This document shows, piece by piece, positions 27,824 to 36,811 of a DNA stretch of 64,000 bases. The DNA lies in NCBI GenBank assembly GCA_037444075.1, contig JBBIND010000008.1, positions 1 to 64,000 of the forward strand, in the 5' to 3' direction. The position numbers and the translations under genes are program-made. A model generated the notes under the pieces. It was not told the origin of the DNA, made no database searches, and saw nothing but the letters and a program-made list of their open reading frames with translations. Position 1 is the first letter of the stretch; each line of letters opens with the position of its first letter. Source of the DNA: JBBIND01 sp037444075 (GTDB lineage: Bacteria; Acidobacteriota; Terriglobia; Bryobacterales; Bryobacteraceae).

Positions 27824-28969
27824 ATGGCCCTGCGCATTGTCATCGACGCCCGCCATGTCCGGGATTTCGGGATTGGGACCTACATTCGCAATCTCGTCCG
27901 GGCTCTGGCCAAGATCGATCAGGAGAACCGCTATTTTCTGGCGGCTTTCACGGCGGACGTATCCTACTTCAATAATCTGCCTCCGAATTTCTCCACCAGC
28001 GTCTATGACCGGCCGGACACGCAGGAAAGAGACAACCTGAGCTTCCCCCTGTTCTTGCGCAACTTCTCGGCGGACCTGTTCCACATCCCGCTGGACAGGG
28101 TGCCTCTGTGGATGCCCCGTCCTTACGTGGTCACCGTCCACGACATGAGCCGGTTGTTCTATAACCGCCGTGGCGGGATTCGCAACCAATTGAGCCTGTA
28201 CCGTGCGCGGAGGGGATTGCAGCGCGCCGAAGTCGTCATCGCGGTTTCCCAAGCCACCCAGCGTGACGTGCGGAACTTCTTCGGTATCCCGTCTTCCCGC
28301 ATCCGGCAGATTTACAACGCCCCGGACCCGCGTTTCCTGGTTCCCCCCAGCGCGCCGGGCGAAGCCCACAACGGCGAAACCCGCCAGCGGATCCTGGACC
28401 GCTACCAGATCCATTACCCGTTCGTGCTGTACGCCGGCAGCATCCGTCCGCAGAAGAACGTGCCCAGGCTGGTGGAGGCGTTCGCCGTCCTGCGCGGGGA
28501 ATTGGAAAACCACCCGCAGTACAAGAATCTGCGGCTGATCATCATCGGCGACGAAATTTCCCAGAATCCTGCTGTGCGGCTGGCTGTCATCCGCAGCCGC
28601 GTCGAACAAACGGTTCGCTTTCTGGGTTTTGTTCCCATTGAAACGCTGCGCACTTTCTACCAGTCTGCGTCTTTGTTTGCCTTCCCGTCGCTCTATGAAG
28701 GCTTCGGTCTGCCGCCGCTGGAAGCCATGGCTTGCGGTACTCCGGTGGTCGCGAGCAATGTCAGCAGCCTGCCGGAGGTGGTGGGTGAGGCCGCCGTGGG
28801 GGTAAACCCGGACAATGTCTTTGACATTGCCCGGGGGCTGCGCGAGGCGCTGCTCGACGAGGACTTGCGGGCCAGGCTCATCGCTCGCGGGTTCAACCAG
28901 GTGAAACGCTTCAGCTGGGAGCAGACTGCCGCCGAAGTCCTGAGTATCTACAAGGAAGCGGCGCGCTGA
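27824..28969 (+). CDS. GT4-family glycosyltransferase (GT-B fold)
   Basis: The product is 381 residues. N-terminal Rossmann domain: DARHVRDFGIGTYIRNLVRAL with the Gly-rich acceptor loop. C-terminal donor domain: YAGSIRPQKNVPRLVEAF and the EX7E-type motif in PSLYEGFGLPPLEAMACGTPVV. These retaining enzymes transfer nucleotide-activated sugars to lipid-linked or polysaccharide acceptors at the inner face of the membrane. Donor and acceptor are not readable. There are no membrane segments. It sits only 3 bases after glyA. Confidence 0.92.
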   Translation: MALRIVIDARHVRDFGIGTYIRNLVRALAKIDQENRYFLAAFTADVSYFNNLPPNFSTSVYDRPDTQERDNLSFPLFLRNFSADLFHIPLDRVPLWMPRPYVVTVHDMSRLFYNRRGGIRNQLSLYRARRGLQRAEVVIAVSQATQRDVRNFFGIPSSRIRQIYNAPDPRFLVPPSAPGEAHNGETRQRILDRYQIHYPFVLYAGSIRPQKNVPRLVEAFAVLRGELENHPQYKNLRLIIIGDEISQNPAVRLAVIRSRVEQTVRFLGFVPIETLRTFYQSASLFAFPSLYEGFGLPPLEAMACGTPVVASNVSSLPEVVGEAAVGVNPDNVFDIARGLREALLDEDLRARLIARGFNQVKRFSWEQTAAEVLSIYKEAAR

Positions 28970-28973
28970 CGGG

Positions 28974-29240
28974 CTAAGGCGGGTTGTCCTGGCTGGGCTC
29001 GAATGGAGTGGGATGATCCGCTGAAGGTCCCCTCAGCAAGTCCAATAATGACAGTTCGAGTGCCTGCAAGAGCCGGTCCGCCACAATTGGCGTGAGAACT
29101 CTGGCTCCTTTGAGCACATTATGTACGTGAGACTGGGAAAGGCCGACGCGGCGTGCCAAGCCGCGCTCGGTCAACTCGCCGTTGCGGATGCGTAAGACTA
29201 CGTGCTCGCGTAGCAGCAACATGAGTGCGGCGAAGTTCAC
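28974..29240 (-). CDS. Small XRE-like helix-turn-helix regulator
   Basis: The product is 88 residues. The helix-turn-helix covers about residues 24-44 (ERGLARRVGLSQSHVHNVLKG), of the phage-repressor/XRE type; a Pro-rich tail follows. The start is either GTG at 29240 or ATG at 29222; neither has a strong ribosome site. A perfect palindrome lies just upstream of the start (29254-29272), which suggests autorepression. The gene is divergent from the zinc-ribbon protein and shares an AT-rich intergenic region with it. No effector domain is present. Confidence 0.78.
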   Translation of the reverse strand: MNFAALMLLLREHVVLRIRNGELTERGLARRVGLSQSHVHNVLKGARVLTPIVADRLLQALELSLLDLLRGPSADHPTPFEPSQDNPP

Positions 29241-29253
29241 TGTCGCCCGAAGT

Positions 29254-29272
29254 CTATTTCACTGTGAAATAG
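29254..29272. promoter_or_regulatory. Perfect 19-base palindrome, candidate operator of the adjacent HTH gene
   Basis: CTATTTCAC and GTGAAATAG are exact inverted repeats around one T. It lies 14-32 bases before the GTG start of the HTH gene on the minus strand. It sits downstream of a reverse-strand TAATAT hexamer (29291-29296), so bound protein would block elongation or initiation. A weaker dyad (TATTGAAT-GA-ATTTAATA, one mismatch) is at 29312-29329. Confidence 0.6.
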
Positions 29273-29427
29273 GCTGCGTCCTTTCCTGAAATATTAGCAC
29301 GAAAATCTGATTATTGAATGAATTTAATAGGCCCCATTGTTTCTGCCTAAATTCCTTTTTTGCAGCATCTTGCCTTGATCCTCCCGCCTGTTTTTCTTCC
29401 ATTGTTTCTAATTAATTCAATCCAGCG

Positions 29428-29455
29428 TTGACTGTTTTTCAAATAGATTTAGGAT
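29428..29455 (+). promoter_or_regulatory. Sigma-70-type promoter of the zinc-ribbon protein gene
   Basis: TTGACT at 29428-29433 and TAGGAT at 29450-29455 are separated by 16 bases in an AT-rich stretch. The transcript would start near 29462, giving a leader of about 60 bases to the ATG at 29523. This argues against the earlier ATG at 29454, which would lie inside the -10. Confidence 0.5.
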
Positions 29456-29522
29456 GGGAACAGACTTCGGTCGCCAGCCTCCGCGGTTGAAAGAGGCGGC
29501 GACGAGAGGAGCAAAAGAGACG

Positions 29523-30098
29523 ATGGAATGGACCCGTTCTGAAACGCTGGCGCTGGCCGCCAGTTCCTGTACTACCTGCCACGGCCTTGGAATGCTGACT
29601 GGCAAGCGCGGGCGGTCGACCCCGTGCAATTGCGTGTTGCGCGCCATCTTCCGCGCCTGTTACGCGCGGTTCCAGCATTGCGCGACCAAGGAGAAGCGCC
29701 TGAGCCGCGTGAGTTTCGAATTCACGCAGGGCCGTGAGAGCCGCTTCACCTGGGGCCGCAAGGACGAAGAATACGTTGCCGATTTCTGCCTGATTGCCAA
29801 GCGGACGCTGACTGAAGAGGAACACCGCATCTTCCGGTTTCACTACCTCCTGGGCGCCGATTGGAAGCTGTGCTGCATGAAACTCAAGATGGACCGCGGG
29901 AATTTCTTCCACGCCGTCTACCGCATCCAGCAGAAGCTCGGGCGGGTGTTCCGTGAACTGAAGCCCTACGGACTGTTCCCGCTGGATGAGTACTTCCATG
30001 GCAGCGTGCGCGGAGCCACCACGCAACGCTCACTGATTCCCTTCCGCCAGCCGCCTGCCGCCCAGCCTGTGCAACCTCCTCTCCTCCGCGCGGCCTAG
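29523..30098 (+). CDS. Unknown protein: zinc-ribbon N-terminus plus sigma-region-4-like HTH
   Basis: The product is 191 residues. Start ATG at 29523 has GAGGAG 10 bases upstream. Residues 16-37 hold a four-cysteine cluster (CTTC...CNC; C16, C19, C35, C37) likely to bind zinc. Residues ~95-145 (LTEEEHRIFRFHYLLGADW, then MDRGNFFHAVYRIQQKLG) have the helix pattern of sigma-70 region 4 or a related HTH. The last 30 residues are Pro-rich. I do not recognise a named family; similar proteins seem to recur in Solibacter-type genomes. No sigma region 2 is present, so it is more likely an accessory regulator than a sigma factor. Confidence 0.72.
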   Translation: MEWTRSETLALAASSCTTCHGLGMLTGKRGRSTPCNCVLRAIFRACYARFQHCATKEKRLSRVSFEFTQGRESRFTWGRKDEEYVADFCLIAKRTLTEEEHRIFRFHYLLGADWKLCCMKLKMDRGNFFHAVYRIQQKLGRVFRELKPYGLFPLDEYFHGSVRGATTQRSLIPFRQPPAAQPVQPPLLRAA

Positions 30099-30110
30099 GG
30101 CCGCCTTGCC

Positions 30111-30135
30111 GGGGCCGCGCGCCGAACGCGGCCCC
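30111..30135 (+). terminator. Strong GC hairpin after the zinc-ribbon gene
   Basis: GGGGCCGCG and CGCGGCCCC form a perfect 9-base stem with a 7-base loop 13 bases after the stop codon. There is no T tract, so it would be a non-canonical terminator or an mRNA 3' stabiliser. The remaining sequence to 30380 holds no convincing gene. Confidence 0.45.
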
Positions 30136-30380
30136 GCCCATCGGCGGCGCAAGTCAGCCGCTCATGCTGCCTGTCCTTGCGAGCGTGGCTGAGGCAAAAA
30201 GCGTCTCCCGTTATCAGGCCTTGGAGCCCGCAGCATTCGCCAGACTCAAAGCTGAAGCGCGCCGCAGAGAGCCACCGCCCAGGTCGTGATGGAGGAGTAG
30301 GACTGTGCACCGCCGCCTGCTGCTAAAATCGCGGTACGGGACGGCGGTCCCGCAGACGAATAAGGGAGGACGAACCCGTG

Positions 30381-31016
30381 ATGAAGTGGCGGGCAATGAT
30401 AGCTTTGATGGGTTTGCTCATCTTCGGCGCCCCTTGCCAGGCTGAGTGGGTCCAGCTGATGAACGGCAAGGACCTCACCGGCTGGCAGGTGATTGGCGAT
30501 GGCGTCTGGACAGTGATGAACGACGGGACACTTCTCGGGCAGCGTGTCCCGGGCAAGTCGCAGCAACAGGCTTGGCTGTACACCGAAAAGGAATACGGCG
30601 AATTCGACCTCGAAATGGAGTACTGGACCCGCCTGGGCGGAAACAGCGGCATCTCAATCCGCGACACGTCGCGCGCCCGCTACGCCGTGCCGCCCGATTA
30701 TGACCGCACCCGCACTCCCTCCCACATCGGCTACGAGATTCAGATCATCAATGGATACAGAGAGACCTACCCGACGGGCAGCGTCTACAGCTTCGTCAAA
30801 GCGGCGCCGGACGCGCACATCCTGAATGACTGGAACAGAATCGCCATTGAGTCGCGCAACGAGATGATTCACGTGCGGGTCAACGGCAAGCTGGTGTGCG
30901 AGTTCGCCGGAGACCCGGCGCGCAGCAAGACCGGGCCCATCGGTTTGCAATTGCATGACCCGCAGAGCATCGCCATGTTCCGCAACATCCGGTTGCGTGA
31001 GCACGTGCGGCGCTGA
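30381..31016 (+). CDS. Secreted DUF1080 protein (3-keto-disaccharide hydrolase domain)
   Basis: The product is 211 residues, with a signal peptide ending near CQAEW. GGGAGGACG precedes GTGATG; the ATG at 30381 is preferred, though GTG at 30378 is equally spaced. The domain is a concanavalin-like jelly roll: WVQLMNGKDLTGWQV at the start, EYGEFDLEMEYWTRLGGNSG, and YEIQIINGY, all DUF1080 hallmarks. The family is abundant in Acidobacteria and Planctomycetes; some members hydrolyse 3-ketoglycosides. It probably acts in the periplasm. It is a single gene, convergent with tadA (2 bases apart). Confidence 0.9.
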   Translation: MKWRAMIALMGLLIFGAPCQAEWVQLMNGKDLTGWQVIGDGVWTVMNDGTLLGQRVPGKSQQQAWLYTEKEYGEFDLEMEYWTRLGGNSGISIRDTSRARYAVPPDYDRTRTPSHIGYEIQIINGYRETYPTGSVYSFVKAAPDAHILNDWNRIAIESRNEMIHVRVNGKLVCEFAGDPARSKTGPIGLQLHDPQSIAMFRNIRLREHVRR

Positions 31017-31018
31017 AG

Positions 31019-31495
31019 CTAATCGCGCCGCGAGCGGAAGAACTCCTGAAGCAGTGCGACGCAGTCCGCGCCCAGCACGCCTTCGGTGATCTCCAGCCGG
31101 TGGTTCAGCAGTTCGGAGTCCGCCAGCCTGAACTTGCTGCGGACCGCGCCAAAACGCAAATCCCGCGCCCCGAATACGAGCCGCCGCAGACGCGCGTTCA
31201 CGAGCGCCCCGGCGCACATCACGCAGGGTTCGAGCGTCACATAGAGAACCGCTTCTTCCAGCCGGTAATTGCCGGCGGCCGCGCCGGCTTCGCGGAGGGC
31301 GATGATCTCGGCGTGCGCCGTGGGGTCGCATCGGGAAACAGGCGAGTTAGCGCCCCTGCCGATGACATTGCCTCCGGAAACCAGCACCGCGCCGACAGGC
31401 ACCTCGTTCTCCTGTCCCGCGTTGCGGGCTAACTCCAGGGCTTCGCGCATGAACCTCTCGTCAAGGAGCTTAGAGGCGTTTTCGGCATCCGTCAT
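31019..31495 (-). CDS. tadA: tRNA-specific adenosine deaminase (A34 to inosine)
   Basis: The product is 158 residues. It deaminates the wobble adenosine of tRNA-Arg(ACG). The zinc site is explicit: CDPTAHAEIIAL (HAE with the proton-shuttling Glu) and TLEPCVMCAGAL (PCxxC). NEVPVGAVLV precedes it as in all members. Its start is 57 bases from the divergent ABC permease gene. Confidence 0.95.
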   Translation of the reverse strand: MTDAENASKLLDERFMREALELARNAGQENEVPVGAVLVSGGNVIGRGANSPVSRCDPTAHAEIIALREAGAAAGNYRLEEAVLYVTLEPCVMCAGALVNARLRRLVFGARDLRFGAVRSKFRLADSELLNHRLEITEGVLGADCVALLQEFFRSRRD

Positions 31496-31552
31496 AGTTT
31501 CATTTAGCGGCGGCGGCCGCGCGGCCTAATGATAAGCTAAGTATATTAAACG

Positions 31553-32713
31553 GTGTTTAAGTTCCTGTCGCTTATTCTGAAGAACGCTCTTCGCAGCAGA
31601 AGGCGTACCTTGCTCACGATATTGAGCATCGGCGCTTCGCTTTGCCTGCTGGGCGTGCTGATGGCGCTCTACCACGCGTTCTTCTTCAGCGAAGCCAGCG
31701 AAGAGCAGGCGTTGCGCCTGGTGGTGCGCAACCGGGTCTCGCTGGCGAATCCCCTGCCGCTTTCCTACCAGCAGAAGATCAACCAGGTGGCGGGTGTGCG
31801 GGAATCGGTGATTTTTCAATGGTTCGGCGGCGTGTACAAGGACGCCCGCGACCCGCAGAACTTCTTTGCCCGCCTTGCCGTCGAGCCGGACAAGCTGTTC
31901 ACCGTGTATCCGGAGTATGTCACTGCCGAAGAACAGCGGCGCGCGTTTCAGCAGGAACGCACGGCTTGCCTGGTGGGGCGCAAGCTGGCCGGCCGGCTGG
32001 GATTCCGTTTGGGGGACCGGATTGTCCTGAAGGGCGATATCTTTCCGATCGATGTGGAACTCATCGTGCGGGGCATCTACGATTCGGAGCGCGACAACGA
32101 GAACCTCTTCTTTCATTTCGATTACTTGCGCGAGGCCATGGGCAGCGAGCGCGGCGACATGGTGGGCACCTATGTTTTGATCGCCGACAGTCCGGACAGC
32201 GTTAGCCGGATAGCAGCGGAGATCGACGAGATGTTCCGCAACTCGCCGTTGCAGACCAAATCCGAAAGCGAGCGGGCGTTCGAATTGAGTTTTCTCGCTT
32301 TTCTCGGCAATGTGAAGCTTTTCCTGCTGAGCATCTGCGCCGCGGTCACCTTCACCATCCTGCTGGTGAGCGGCAACACCATGGCGATGAGCGTGCGCGA
32401 GCGAGTGCGCGAAGTGGGCATTCTGAAGACCCTGGGATTTTCGCGCGGCACCGTGATGGGTGTCATGGTGGCCGAATCGGTGGCCATCTCGCTGATCGGC
32501 GGTGTCCTGGGACTTGCCCTGGCAGCGGGCCTTTGCGATTTGCTGCGCCGTTCGCCGGCGACGGTCGCGGACATGAACCGGCTGACGCTGCCGCCTTCCG
32601 TGATTCTCCTGTGCCTGGTAGTGGCAGCGCTGATCGGCGTGATCAGTTCGCTGTGGCCGGCCTGGACGGCGTCCCGCCGGTCCATTGTCGAGGCGCTGCG
32701 CTTCACTGACTAG
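31553..32713 (+). CDS. ABC exporter permease (FtsX/MacB-type), first of pair
   Basis: The product is 386 residues with GTG start. One N-terminal helix (near LSIGASLCLLGVLM), a large periplasmic domain (residues ~45-255), then three C-terminal helices, the DevC/MacB-permease topology. TATATT at 31542-31547 lies only 5 bases before the start codon, hinting at a leaderless transcript. It begins a four-gene exporter cluster: permease, permease, membrane-fusion protein, ATPase. Confidence 0.88.
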   Translation: MFKFLSLILKNALRSRRRTLLTILSIGASLCLLGVLMALYHAFFFSEASEEQALRLVVRNRVSLANPLPLSYQQKINQVAGVRESVIFQWFGGVYKDARDPQNFFARLAVEPDKLFTVYPEYVTAEEQRRAFQQERTACLVGRKLAGRLGFRLGDRIVLKGDIFPIDVELIVRGIYDSERDNENLFFHFDYLREAMGSERGDMVGTYVLIADSPDSVSRIAAEIDEMFRNSPLQTKSESERAFELSFLAFLGNVKLFLLSICAAVTFTILLVSGNTMAMSVRERVREVGILKTLGFSRGTVMGVMVAESVAISLIGGVLGLALAAGLCDLLRRSPATVADMNRLTLPPSVILLCLVVAALIGVISSLWPAWTASRRSIVEALRFTD

Positions 32714-32722
32714 GAGGTCATC

Positions 32723-33889
32723 GTGGCGATTCCCATCTCCTACAATCTGCGCAACCTGGTGGCCCGCAAGACAACGACGCTGATGACCGCGCTGGGCATC
32801 GCTCTGACGGTGACCGTGCTGCTGATGGTGCTCGCGTTGATCGAGGGCCTGCGCACGTCGCTGGCCTCCACGGGGCACCCGCACAACGTTCTGGTGATGC
32901 GCAAGGGCGCCACCGCGGAGTTGAGCAGCATCCTGATGCGCAGCGTGTTTCAGGACCTGCGGTCCATGCCGGGGATTGTGCGCGACGCCGCGGGCGAACC
33001 GCTGGCTTCGCTGGAAATGGTCACGGTGATCATCCTGGAACGGCCTGAGCAACCTTCAGGCATCAACATCAACTTGCGTGGACTGACCCCCGTCGGGCTG
33101 ACCATGCGCGAGGAAGTGCGCCTGTCCTCAGGACGCATGTTCGAACCGGGACGCCGCGAGGTGGTGGTGGGCCGGTCCCTGTCTGAGCGTTATCCCGAAG
33201 CGCGCGTGGGGTCGCGGCTACGTTTCGGCCGCGGCGAATGGGAAGTGGTGGGTGTCGTGGACGCGGGCCGCTCGGCGGCCAACAGCGAGATCTTCGCGGA
33301 CTTGAACCAGATCAGCGCGGACTACAACCGCAGCGAGGCGCTCAGCTCGGCGCTGCTGCGCGCCGCTGATGAGGTTTCCGCGCAGGCGCTGATCAACGAG
33401 CTTGAAAACGACCGCCGCTTGAACGTCACCGCGATGACGGAACGCGCCTACTACGATTCACAGACGGCTTCAGCCCGCCCCGTGCAATACCTGGGTACAC
33501 TGGTCGCCATTATCATGGCCATCGGCAGCAGCTTTGCCGCCATGAACACCATGTATGCGGCTGTCGCCCGCCGGGCGCCGGAAATAGGTACGCTGCGTGT
33601 TCTCGGATTTTCGCGCACGAGCATCCTGGTGAGTTTCTTCCTGGAATCTCTGCTGCTGTCCCTGTTGGGAGGCTTGTTGGGCTGCCTGCTGGCGCTTCCG
33701 CTGCACAACCTCACCACGGGATTCGGCAATTTCGTCACCTTCAGCGAAATCACCTTTCAGATGCGGGTGACACCCGCGGTGGCTTCTGTAGGCGTGGGAT
33801 TCGCTCTCTTGATGGGCGCGGCGGGCGGGTTGTTTCCGGCCGCCGCGGCCGCGCGCAAGCAGATTCTGACAGCTCTAAGAGAGGCCTGA
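32723..33889 (+). CDS. ABC exporter permease (FtsX/MacB-type), second of pair
   Basis: The product is 388 residues; GTG start with an AGGAGG ribosome site. Topology matches the preceding gene: an N-terminal helix at [18 protein letters not shown], a soluble periplasmic domain, and three C-terminal helices (including [17 protein letters not shown], a FtsX-domain hallmark). The two permeases differ enough to make a heterodimer. They are separated by 9 bases and so co-expressed. Confidence 0.9.
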   Translation: MAIPISYNLRNLVARKTTTLMTALGIALTVTVLLMVLALIEGLRTSLASTGHPHNVLVMRKGATAELSSILMRSVFQDLRSMPGIVRDAAGEPLASLEMVTVIILERPEQPSGININLRGLTPVGLTMREEVRLSSGRMFEPGRREVVVGRSLSERYPEARVGSRLRFGRGEWEVVGVVDAGRSAANSEIFADLNQISADYNRSEALSSALLRAADEVSAQALINELENDRRLNVTAMTERAYYDSQTASARPVQYLGTLVAIIMAIGSSFAAMNTMYAAVARRAPEIGTLRVLGFSRTSILVSFFLESLLLSLLGGLLGCLLALPLHNLTTGFGNFVTFSEITFQMRVTPAVASVGVGFALLMGAAGGLFPAAAAARKQILTALREA

Positions 33890-33896
33890 GGCGAAC

Positions 33897-35237
33897 GTGC
33901 AAGCCGACCTGAACCGATTGCGCATTGAGAAGTCGATGAAGCACGGGGCGGCGGGCTCCCCGTGGGCCAAAGCCTGGATCCTGGTGGGCGTGGCGCTGCT
34001 GCTGCTGTTGGGAGGAGCGGGCTACTTCTACAGCTTGCGCAGCGCGCCCATCGAAGTGCGCGTGATGCGGGTGAGCGCGGCGGGGCAGGACGCCCGGGCA
34101 GCCGGCGAGCGCATCATCCTCAATGCCACCGGCTACATCGTGGCGGCCCACAAAATTCAGTTGGCGTCCAAGGTGGTCGGGAAGGTGGCCTGGATTGGAG
34201 TGGAGAAGGGCGACCGGGTGAAGAAGGACCAGGTCATCGTGCGCCTGGAGGACGACGAGTACCGCGCGCAGTTGCAGCAGGCGCGCGGCCAGTTGGCTGC
34301 GTTCGAAGCGCGCCTGAAGGAACTGGAAGCCGGTTCGCGTCCGGAGGAGATAGGCGTGGCGCGCGCCAACGTGGAGCAAGCCCGGGCGGAATTGGAGAAC
34401 GCCAGGATCAACCTGGAACGTACCCGGAAGCTCACCGCCGAAAAAGTGCTCTCGCCTCAGGCGTTGGACGACGCCGTAGCCCGCTACAACAGTCAGCAGG
34501 CGCGCGTGCAATCGCTCCAGAAAACCCTGGACCTGGTCCTGGCAGGTCCGCGGCAGGAGCAAATTGACGCAGCGCGCGGGCAGGTCCAGCAGGCCAGGGG
34601 AGCGGTGGCTTTCTATGAAACCCAACTGGCCAATACGGTCATCAAAGCGCCGGTCACCGGGACCATCCTCGAGCGGGTGGTCGAAATCGGCGAGTTTGTG
34701 ACGACGAGCTTCGTGGGAGAGCGCGGCGCCAAGGGCTACGTCGTCAGCCTGGCGGATCTGAAGGACCTCCAAGTGGAACTGGATATCAACCAGAATGATT
34801 TTGCCCGGTTGGGTTCCCGGCCGCCCGCCAAGGTCACCACCGATGCCTATCCGGACCGGGTCTACGAGGGCTTTATCGAAGAAATCGCGCCGGAAGCCAA
34901 CCGGCAGAAGGCGACGGTCCAGGTGAAGGTCAAAATCCAGCAGCCGGATGACTATCTGCGTCCCGAGATGAACGCCAGCGTGGCTTTTGTCGGCGAGGCC
35001 GTCGAGCCGTCCGGCGAAGCCGGGAAGACGGTCATCTTCGTGCCGGCGTCCGCGGTGCGCCAGGATGCCGTTTTTCTCTTTCATCAGGGGCGGGCTTTGC
35101 GCCGGACGGTGAAGACCAGCGGTATCACCTCGCTCGGGATGCGGGTCGAGGAAGGTCTTTCCGGCGGCGAAGATCTGATCGTGGATCCGCCGGCGGACCT
35201 GAAGGAAGGCAGCCGCGTGCGAGCCAGAGAGGGGTAG
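33897..35237 (+). CDS. HlyD/MacA-like membrane-fusion (periplasmic adaptor) protein
   Basis: The product is 446 residues; GTG start 7 bases after the permease. One N-terminal membrane helix ([17 protein letters not shown]) is followed by a biotinyl-lipoyl half domain ([20 protein letters not shown]), a long alpha-hairpin coiled coil (residues ~125-225, rich in Gln/Ala/Glu), then the returning lipoyl half ([20 protein letters not shown]) and beta-barrel domains. It would bridge the inner-membrane permeases to an outer-membrane channel; no TolC-like gene is present nearby. Confidence 0.92.
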   Translation: MQADLNRLRIEKSMKHGAAGSPWAKAWILVGVALLLLLGGAGYFYSLRSAPIEVRVMRVSAAGQDARAAGERIILNATGYIVAAHKIQLASKVVGKVAWIGVEKGDRVKKDQVIVRLEDDEYRAQLQQARGQLAAFEARLKELEAGSRPEEIGVARANVEQARAELENARINLERTRKLTAEKVLSPQALDDAVARYNSQQARVQSLQKTLDLVLAGPRQEQIDAARGQVQQARGAVAFYETQLANTVIKAPVTGTILERVVEIGEFVTTSFVGERGAKGYVVSLADLKDLQVELDINQNDFARLGSRPPAKVTTDAYPDRVYEGFIEEIAPEANRQKATVQVKVKIQQPDDYLRPEMNASVAFVGEAVEPSGEAGKTVIFVPASAVRQDAVFLFHQGRALRRTVKTSGITSLGMRVEEGLSGGEDLIVDPPADLKEGSRVRAREG

Positions 35238-35242
35238 GCCCA

Positions 35243-35980
35243 GTGAACGACATTGTCATCGAGACCCTCCAGCTGACCAAGGAGTTTCAGCGCGACACCT
35301 TTCGCGTGGTGGCGCTCAAAGACGTTGAACTAGAGGTTAGCCGCGGGGAGTTCATCGCGCTGATGGGACCGAGCGGTTCCGGCAAGTCCACGCTGCTGCA
35401 CCTGATAGCGGCCATGGACCGGCCCACGTCAGGCCACATTATCGCTTTGGGCGAGGACCTGAGGACACTGGATGACCGTGCCGTGGCGCGGTGGCGCAAC
35501 ACGCACGTGGGCTTCGTCTTCCAGTCCTTCAATCTGATTCCGGTGCTGACGGCGCTGGAGAATGTCGAACTGCCTCTGAAACTGACCCGGCTGAGCAAGC
35601 GCGACCGGCTGGCTCACGCCAAACACGCGCTCGAACTGGTCGGATTGGGAGACCGGATGGATCACACTCCGCGCCAGCTTTCGGGAGGACAGGAGCAGCG
35701 TGTGGCCATAGCGCGCGCTCTGGTGACGGACCCTGACCTGATCCTCGCAGACGAGCCCACCGGAAACCTCGATGCGATTTCCGCCCAGGAAGTGATGACG
35801 CTGCTGGGCCGGCTGAACGTCGAATTCGGCAAAACCATCGTGGTGGTGACGCACGATCCGCACGTGGCCCACTTCGCCTCGAAAATACGGTTTCTCGAAA
35901 AAGGTGAACTGCTCCCGGAAGGCCGGGCGCCGCAGGATTGGGTGATGCCCACACGGGCCAACAGGCCCGGCGCCGCCTAG
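35243..35980 (+). CDS. ABC transporter ATPase of MacB/LolD/DevA type
   Basis: The product is 245 residues; GTG start. Walker [12 protein letters not shown], the LolD-like [22 protein letters not shown], signature [15 protein letters not shown], Walker [13 protein letters not shown] and H-loop [10 protein letters not shown]. The signature reads GGQEQR rather than the common GGQQQR, a mild variation. It energises the two permeases upstream. Its end overlaps the convergent SDR gene by 4 bases. Confidence 0.95.
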   Translation: MNDIVIETLQLTKEFQRDTFRVVALKDVELEVSRGEFIALMGPSGSGKSTLLHLIAAMDRPTSGHIIALGEDLRTLDDRAVARWRNTHVGFVFQSFNLIPVLTALENVELPLKLTRLSKRDRLAHAKHALELVGLGDRMDHTPRQLSGGQEQRVAIARALVTDPDLILADEPTGNLDAISAQEVMTLLGRLNVEFGKTIVVVTHDPHVAHFASKIRFLEKGELLPEGRAPQDWVMPTRANRPGAA

Positions 35981-36807
35981 AAATGCAGTCCGCCGCTACA
36001 GATGAGCACTTCGCCCGTCACGTAGTCTGACCAGGGAGAACAGAAGAACAACACCGCACCCGCGGCTTCTTCCGGATCTCCCAACCGGCCTAACGGAATG
36101 GAGGCCTTCACGGCATCCAGCACAGCGGGCTGCACGCCGACGGCGATGTTGCGCTCCCCCACCTGTATGGAAGCCTGTTCAGCGCCCAGGGGCTGAATGA
36201 GGCGGGTCTCGATGAGGCCGAAGCCGACTGCGTTGACATTGATGTTGTAGCGGCCCCATTCCTTGGCCAGCGTCTTCGTGAGGCCCACCAGTGCCGCTTT
36301 GCCGCTGGAGTAGCCCGCCTGTCCGGCATTTCCGTCGGTGCCCGATATGGAAGTGATGTTCACCACTTTCCGCATGACGCGCCGACCCTCAGCGCGCTCA
36401 CGCTTGGCGGTTTCCCGCAGCCAACCCGACGCGGCGCGGAGAATGCGGAAGGGGGCTGCCACGTGGATATCCAGCATGGCCTGAAACTGCTCGTCGGTCG
36501 TCTTCTGAATGACGTTGTCCCAGGTGTAGCCGGCGTTGTTGATGATGATGTCCACGGCGCCGAAAGCCTTCAGCGTGGCTTCGACGACGCTTTGAGCGGC
36601 ATCGGGCTTAGTCAGGTCGCAGGCGTGTGCCTCGGCGCGCGCTCCCTGTTGGCGCAGCGCCGCGGCGGTCGCCTCGGCCTGTTCGCGGTCGATGTCGTTC
36701 ACCAATACGGCCGCGCCCAAAGCTCCCAATTGCCGGGCGGTGGCGCTGCCAATCCCCCGGCCGGCGCCGGTGACCAGCGCGGCTTTCCCTTGCAGCGTGA
36801 AAGGCAT
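35977..36807 (-). CDS. Short-chain dehydrogenase/reductase (FabG-like)
   Basis: The product is 276 residues. Rossmann motif [22 protein letters not shown], the serine in NITSISG, and [13 protein letters not shown] giving the Tyr-Lys pair. This is an active classical SDR, probably NADP(H)-dependent. It ends in [15 protein letters not shown], typical of FabG-like 3-oxoacyl reductases, but a sugar or alcohol substrate is equally possible. It is the last gene of the minus-strand group hemW-ltaE-SDR (4 bases after ltaE). Confidence 0.9.
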   Translation of the reverse strand: MPFTLQGKAALVTGAGRGIGSATARQLGALGAAVLVNDIDREQAEATAAALRQQGARAEAHACDLTKPDAAQSVVEATLKAFGAVDIIINNAGYTWDNVIQKTTDEQFQAMLDIHVAAPFRILRAASGWLRETAKRERAEGRRVMRKVVNITSISGTDGNAGQAGYSSGKAALVGLTKTLAKEWGRYNINVNAVGFGLIETRLIQPLGAEQASIQVGERNIAVGVQPAVLDAVKASIPLGRLGDPEEAAGAVLFFCSPWSDYVTGEVLICSGGLHF

Positions 36808-36811
36808 GTGC

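Noticed and set aside
26570..28609. 679-residue open frame on the minus strand opposite glyA and the glycosyltransferase
   Set aside because: It is exactly antisense to two well-identified genes, His/Arg/Val-rich and without any recognisable domain; such long shadow frames are expected at this GC content.
29454..29522. Earlier ATG at 29454 as start of the zinc-ribbon protein
   Set aside because: It overlaps the inferred -10 (29450-29455) and has no ribosome site, while the ATG at 29523 has GAGGAG at good spacing.
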